6,915 nucleotides of DNA from 21-14-0-10-32-9 sp964501945 (GTDB lineage Archaea; Nanobdellota; Nanobdellia; Woesearchaeales; 21-14-0-10-32-9), in NCBI GenBank assembly GCA_964501945.1, contig CAZCTY010000043.1, positions 1 through 6,915 on the forward strand. The letters run 5' to 3'. Position 1 is the stretch's first letter. The number at the start of each line of letters is the position of its first letter. Shown piece after piece: positions 6,195 through 6,915 of the stretch. A program made the position numbers and the translations under genes. The notes under the pieces were generated by a model. The model saw nothing but the letters and a program-made list of their open reading frames with translations, had not been told where the DNA came from and made no database searches.

Positions 6195-6266
6195 ATGAGT
6201 TTTGTATTACGTGCTAAAAAAGAAATTTTAACAGAAAGATTAAATAATAGCGATGACTATAAATAA
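6195..6266 (+). CDS. Possible 23-residue small ORF or gene remnant
   Basis: In the gap between the HD and histidine phosphatase genes, ATG 6195 opens a frame to TAA 6264-6266. It encodes a charged 23-residue peptide beginning MSFVLRAKKEILTERL. Its amino-acid make-up is protein-like, and it sits between two genes of the series. There is no ribosome site, and its 3' end overlaps a candidate TATA box (6258-6265). A decayed gene fragment or a chance frame is as likely as a real microprotein. Confidence 0.2.
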   Translation: MSFVLRAKKEILTERLNNSDDYK

Positions 6267-6278
6267 AATATTTATATA
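6258..6278 (+). promoter_or_regulatory. Candidate TATA boxes before the histidine phosphatase gene
   Basis: TATAAATA (6258-6265) lies about 22 nt before ATG 6284, roughly the spacing for a leaderless transcript, although the predicted start would fall a few bases inside the gene. TTTATATA (6271-6278) is a better match to the archaeal consensus but too close: its transcript would begin after the ATG and lose the RH catalytic motif. No Shine-Dalgarno is seen, which agrees with leaderless initiation. Read-through from the HD gene remains possible. Confidence 0.35.
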
Positions 6279-6283
6279 AAAAA

Positions 6284-6856
6284 ATGGAAAAAATAAAAAC
6301 ACTAAAAAACATAATTATAATAAGACATTTTAAACCAGAAATAAATAAAAATATACCTGTGTCTCGATGGACTTTAAATGACGAAGGAATAAAAGAAATG
6401 AATAAATTGTTAAATACATTTCTTTTTAAAAATATAACAAAAATACATAGCAGTCCAGAAAACAAAGCACTAATAACAGCTAAATTAATATCAAATAAAA
6501 AAAATATTCCTTTAATAATTAATAAAAAAATTAAAGAAGTCGATAGAAGCAAATCAGGATTTATAGAAGGGGACTATAAAGAAATAGCTAAGAGTTATTT
6601 AACAAATACAAAATTTGAATATCAATGGGAAGACATAAAATCGGTTAAAAAAAGAGCAAAAGAATTTATCAATGAAATAGAACGAGAAACAGAAACAATT
6701 ATAATAGTATCTCACGGGATGTTCCTTTCAATTTTGTTGCATAAATATTTTAAAAAGGACATAGTTGATTTCTGGTCAAATTTAAAATTCGGCGAAATAA
6801 TAAAAATAGATTTCGAAAAATTAAAAAAAGTATGGAATAATACGGATAAAACATAA
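6284..6856 (+). CDS. Histidine phosphatase superfamily (phosphoglycerate mutase-like) protein
   Basis: The 190-residue product carries the signature of the branch-1 histidine phosphatases. IIIIRHFKPE (10-19) holds the RH pair with the nucleophilic H15; the third position is Phe instead of Gly. WTLNDEG (29-35) is typical of the family. IHSSPENKALITA (54-66) is the SSP-x-x-R-A-x-x-TA motif with Lys (K61) in place of the usual phosphate-pocket Arg. E85 in KEVDR is the likely acid, and IIIVSHGMFLSILL (139-152) supplies the second catalytic His (H144). Phosphatase activity on a small phosphomonoester is more likely than mutase activity, since most short members are phosphatases. The gap of 105 nt and candidate TATA boxes suggest it may start its own transcript. 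Confidence 0.85.
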   Translation: MEKIKTLKNIIIIRHFKPEINKNIPVSRWTLNDEGIKEMNKLLNTFLFKNITKIHSSPENKALITAKLISNKKNIPLIINKKIKEVDRSKSGFIEGDYKEIAKSYLTNTKFEYQWEDIKSVKKRAKEFINEIERETETIIIVSHGMFLSILLHKYFKKDIVDFWSNLKFGEIIKIDFEKLKKVWNNTDKT

Positions 6857-6865
6857 CTAGAAAAA

Positions 6866-6915
6866 ATGAAAATAAAAATATATGCAAGAGATAGAGAAAA
6901 ACTACCTTGCCTAAA
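6866..6915 (+). CDS. Start of a further gene, cut by the window edge
   Basis: ATG 6866 follows the histidine phosphatase stop by 9 nt and stays open to the right edge. It encodes MKIKIYARDREKLPCL and at least one partial codon more. The short gap and shared strand suggest co-transcription with the upstream gene. Sixteen residues are not enough to assign a family. Confidence 0.5.
   Translation, partial: MKIKIYARDREKLPCL

Noticed and set aside
6214..6552. Minus-strand 112-residue frame over the start of the histidine phosphatase
   Set aside because: It is an antisense shadow of a gene that carries intact RH, SSP and SHG motifs.
1..6915. Insertion sequences, integrase genes, attachment sites or terminal inverted repeats
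   Set aside because: No transposase or recombinase motif and no matched terminal repeats were found on either strand.

Overview
The window looks like archaeal chromosomal DNA, very A+T-rich, with every gene on the + strand. The archaeal call rests on leaderless or short-leader starts preceded by TATA-like boxes (937-942, 2323-2330, 6258-6265), Shine-Dalgarno cores of the AGGTG/GAGG type, and a UbiA prenyltransferase of the kind common in archaea. Low G+C, Lys/Ile/Asn-rich proteins and AGA as the main Arg codon would suit a DPANN-type lineage (for example Woesearchaeota/Pacearchaeota-like), but no marker gene proves a lineage.

Left part (1-2035): a possible tail of an upstream gene (2-49), then an integral-membrane UbiA-family prenyltransferase (73-903), then a stand-alone gene with its own promoter for a winged-HTH protein fused to a class I SAM methyltransferase (968-2035). 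Three copies of TTTAAGAAA lie just upstream of that gene's TATA box. A gene-free, A-rich spacer follows (2036-2369), with a small hairpin at its left end and a promoter at its right end.

Right part (2370-6915): a tightly packed same-strand series. It encodes a radical SAM/SPASM enzyme (2370-3818), a small kinase-like phosphotransferase (3825-4574), a Nudix-fold protein whose Nudix box has lost its catalytic residues (4597-5094), an intact Nudix hydrolase overlapping it by 4 nt (5091-5585), an HD-domain phosphohydrolase (5603-6178), a histidine phosphatase (6284-6856) and the start of a further gene (6866 to the edge).

Taken together, the right part reads as a small-molecule pathway. One radical enzyme performs a difficult modification, a kinase-like enzyme adds phosphate, and three different phosphohydrolase folds (Nudix, HD, histidine phosphatase) act on diphosphate or phosphomonoester bonds. 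A phosphorylated nucleotide- or sugar-like metabolite is the simplest common substrate, but this is inference from gene order and fold. The most striking single item is the pair of tandem, translationally coupled Nudix genes, one active-looking and one dead. Leu codon choice changes from CTA-rich on the left to TTA-rich on the right, so the two halves may have different histories.
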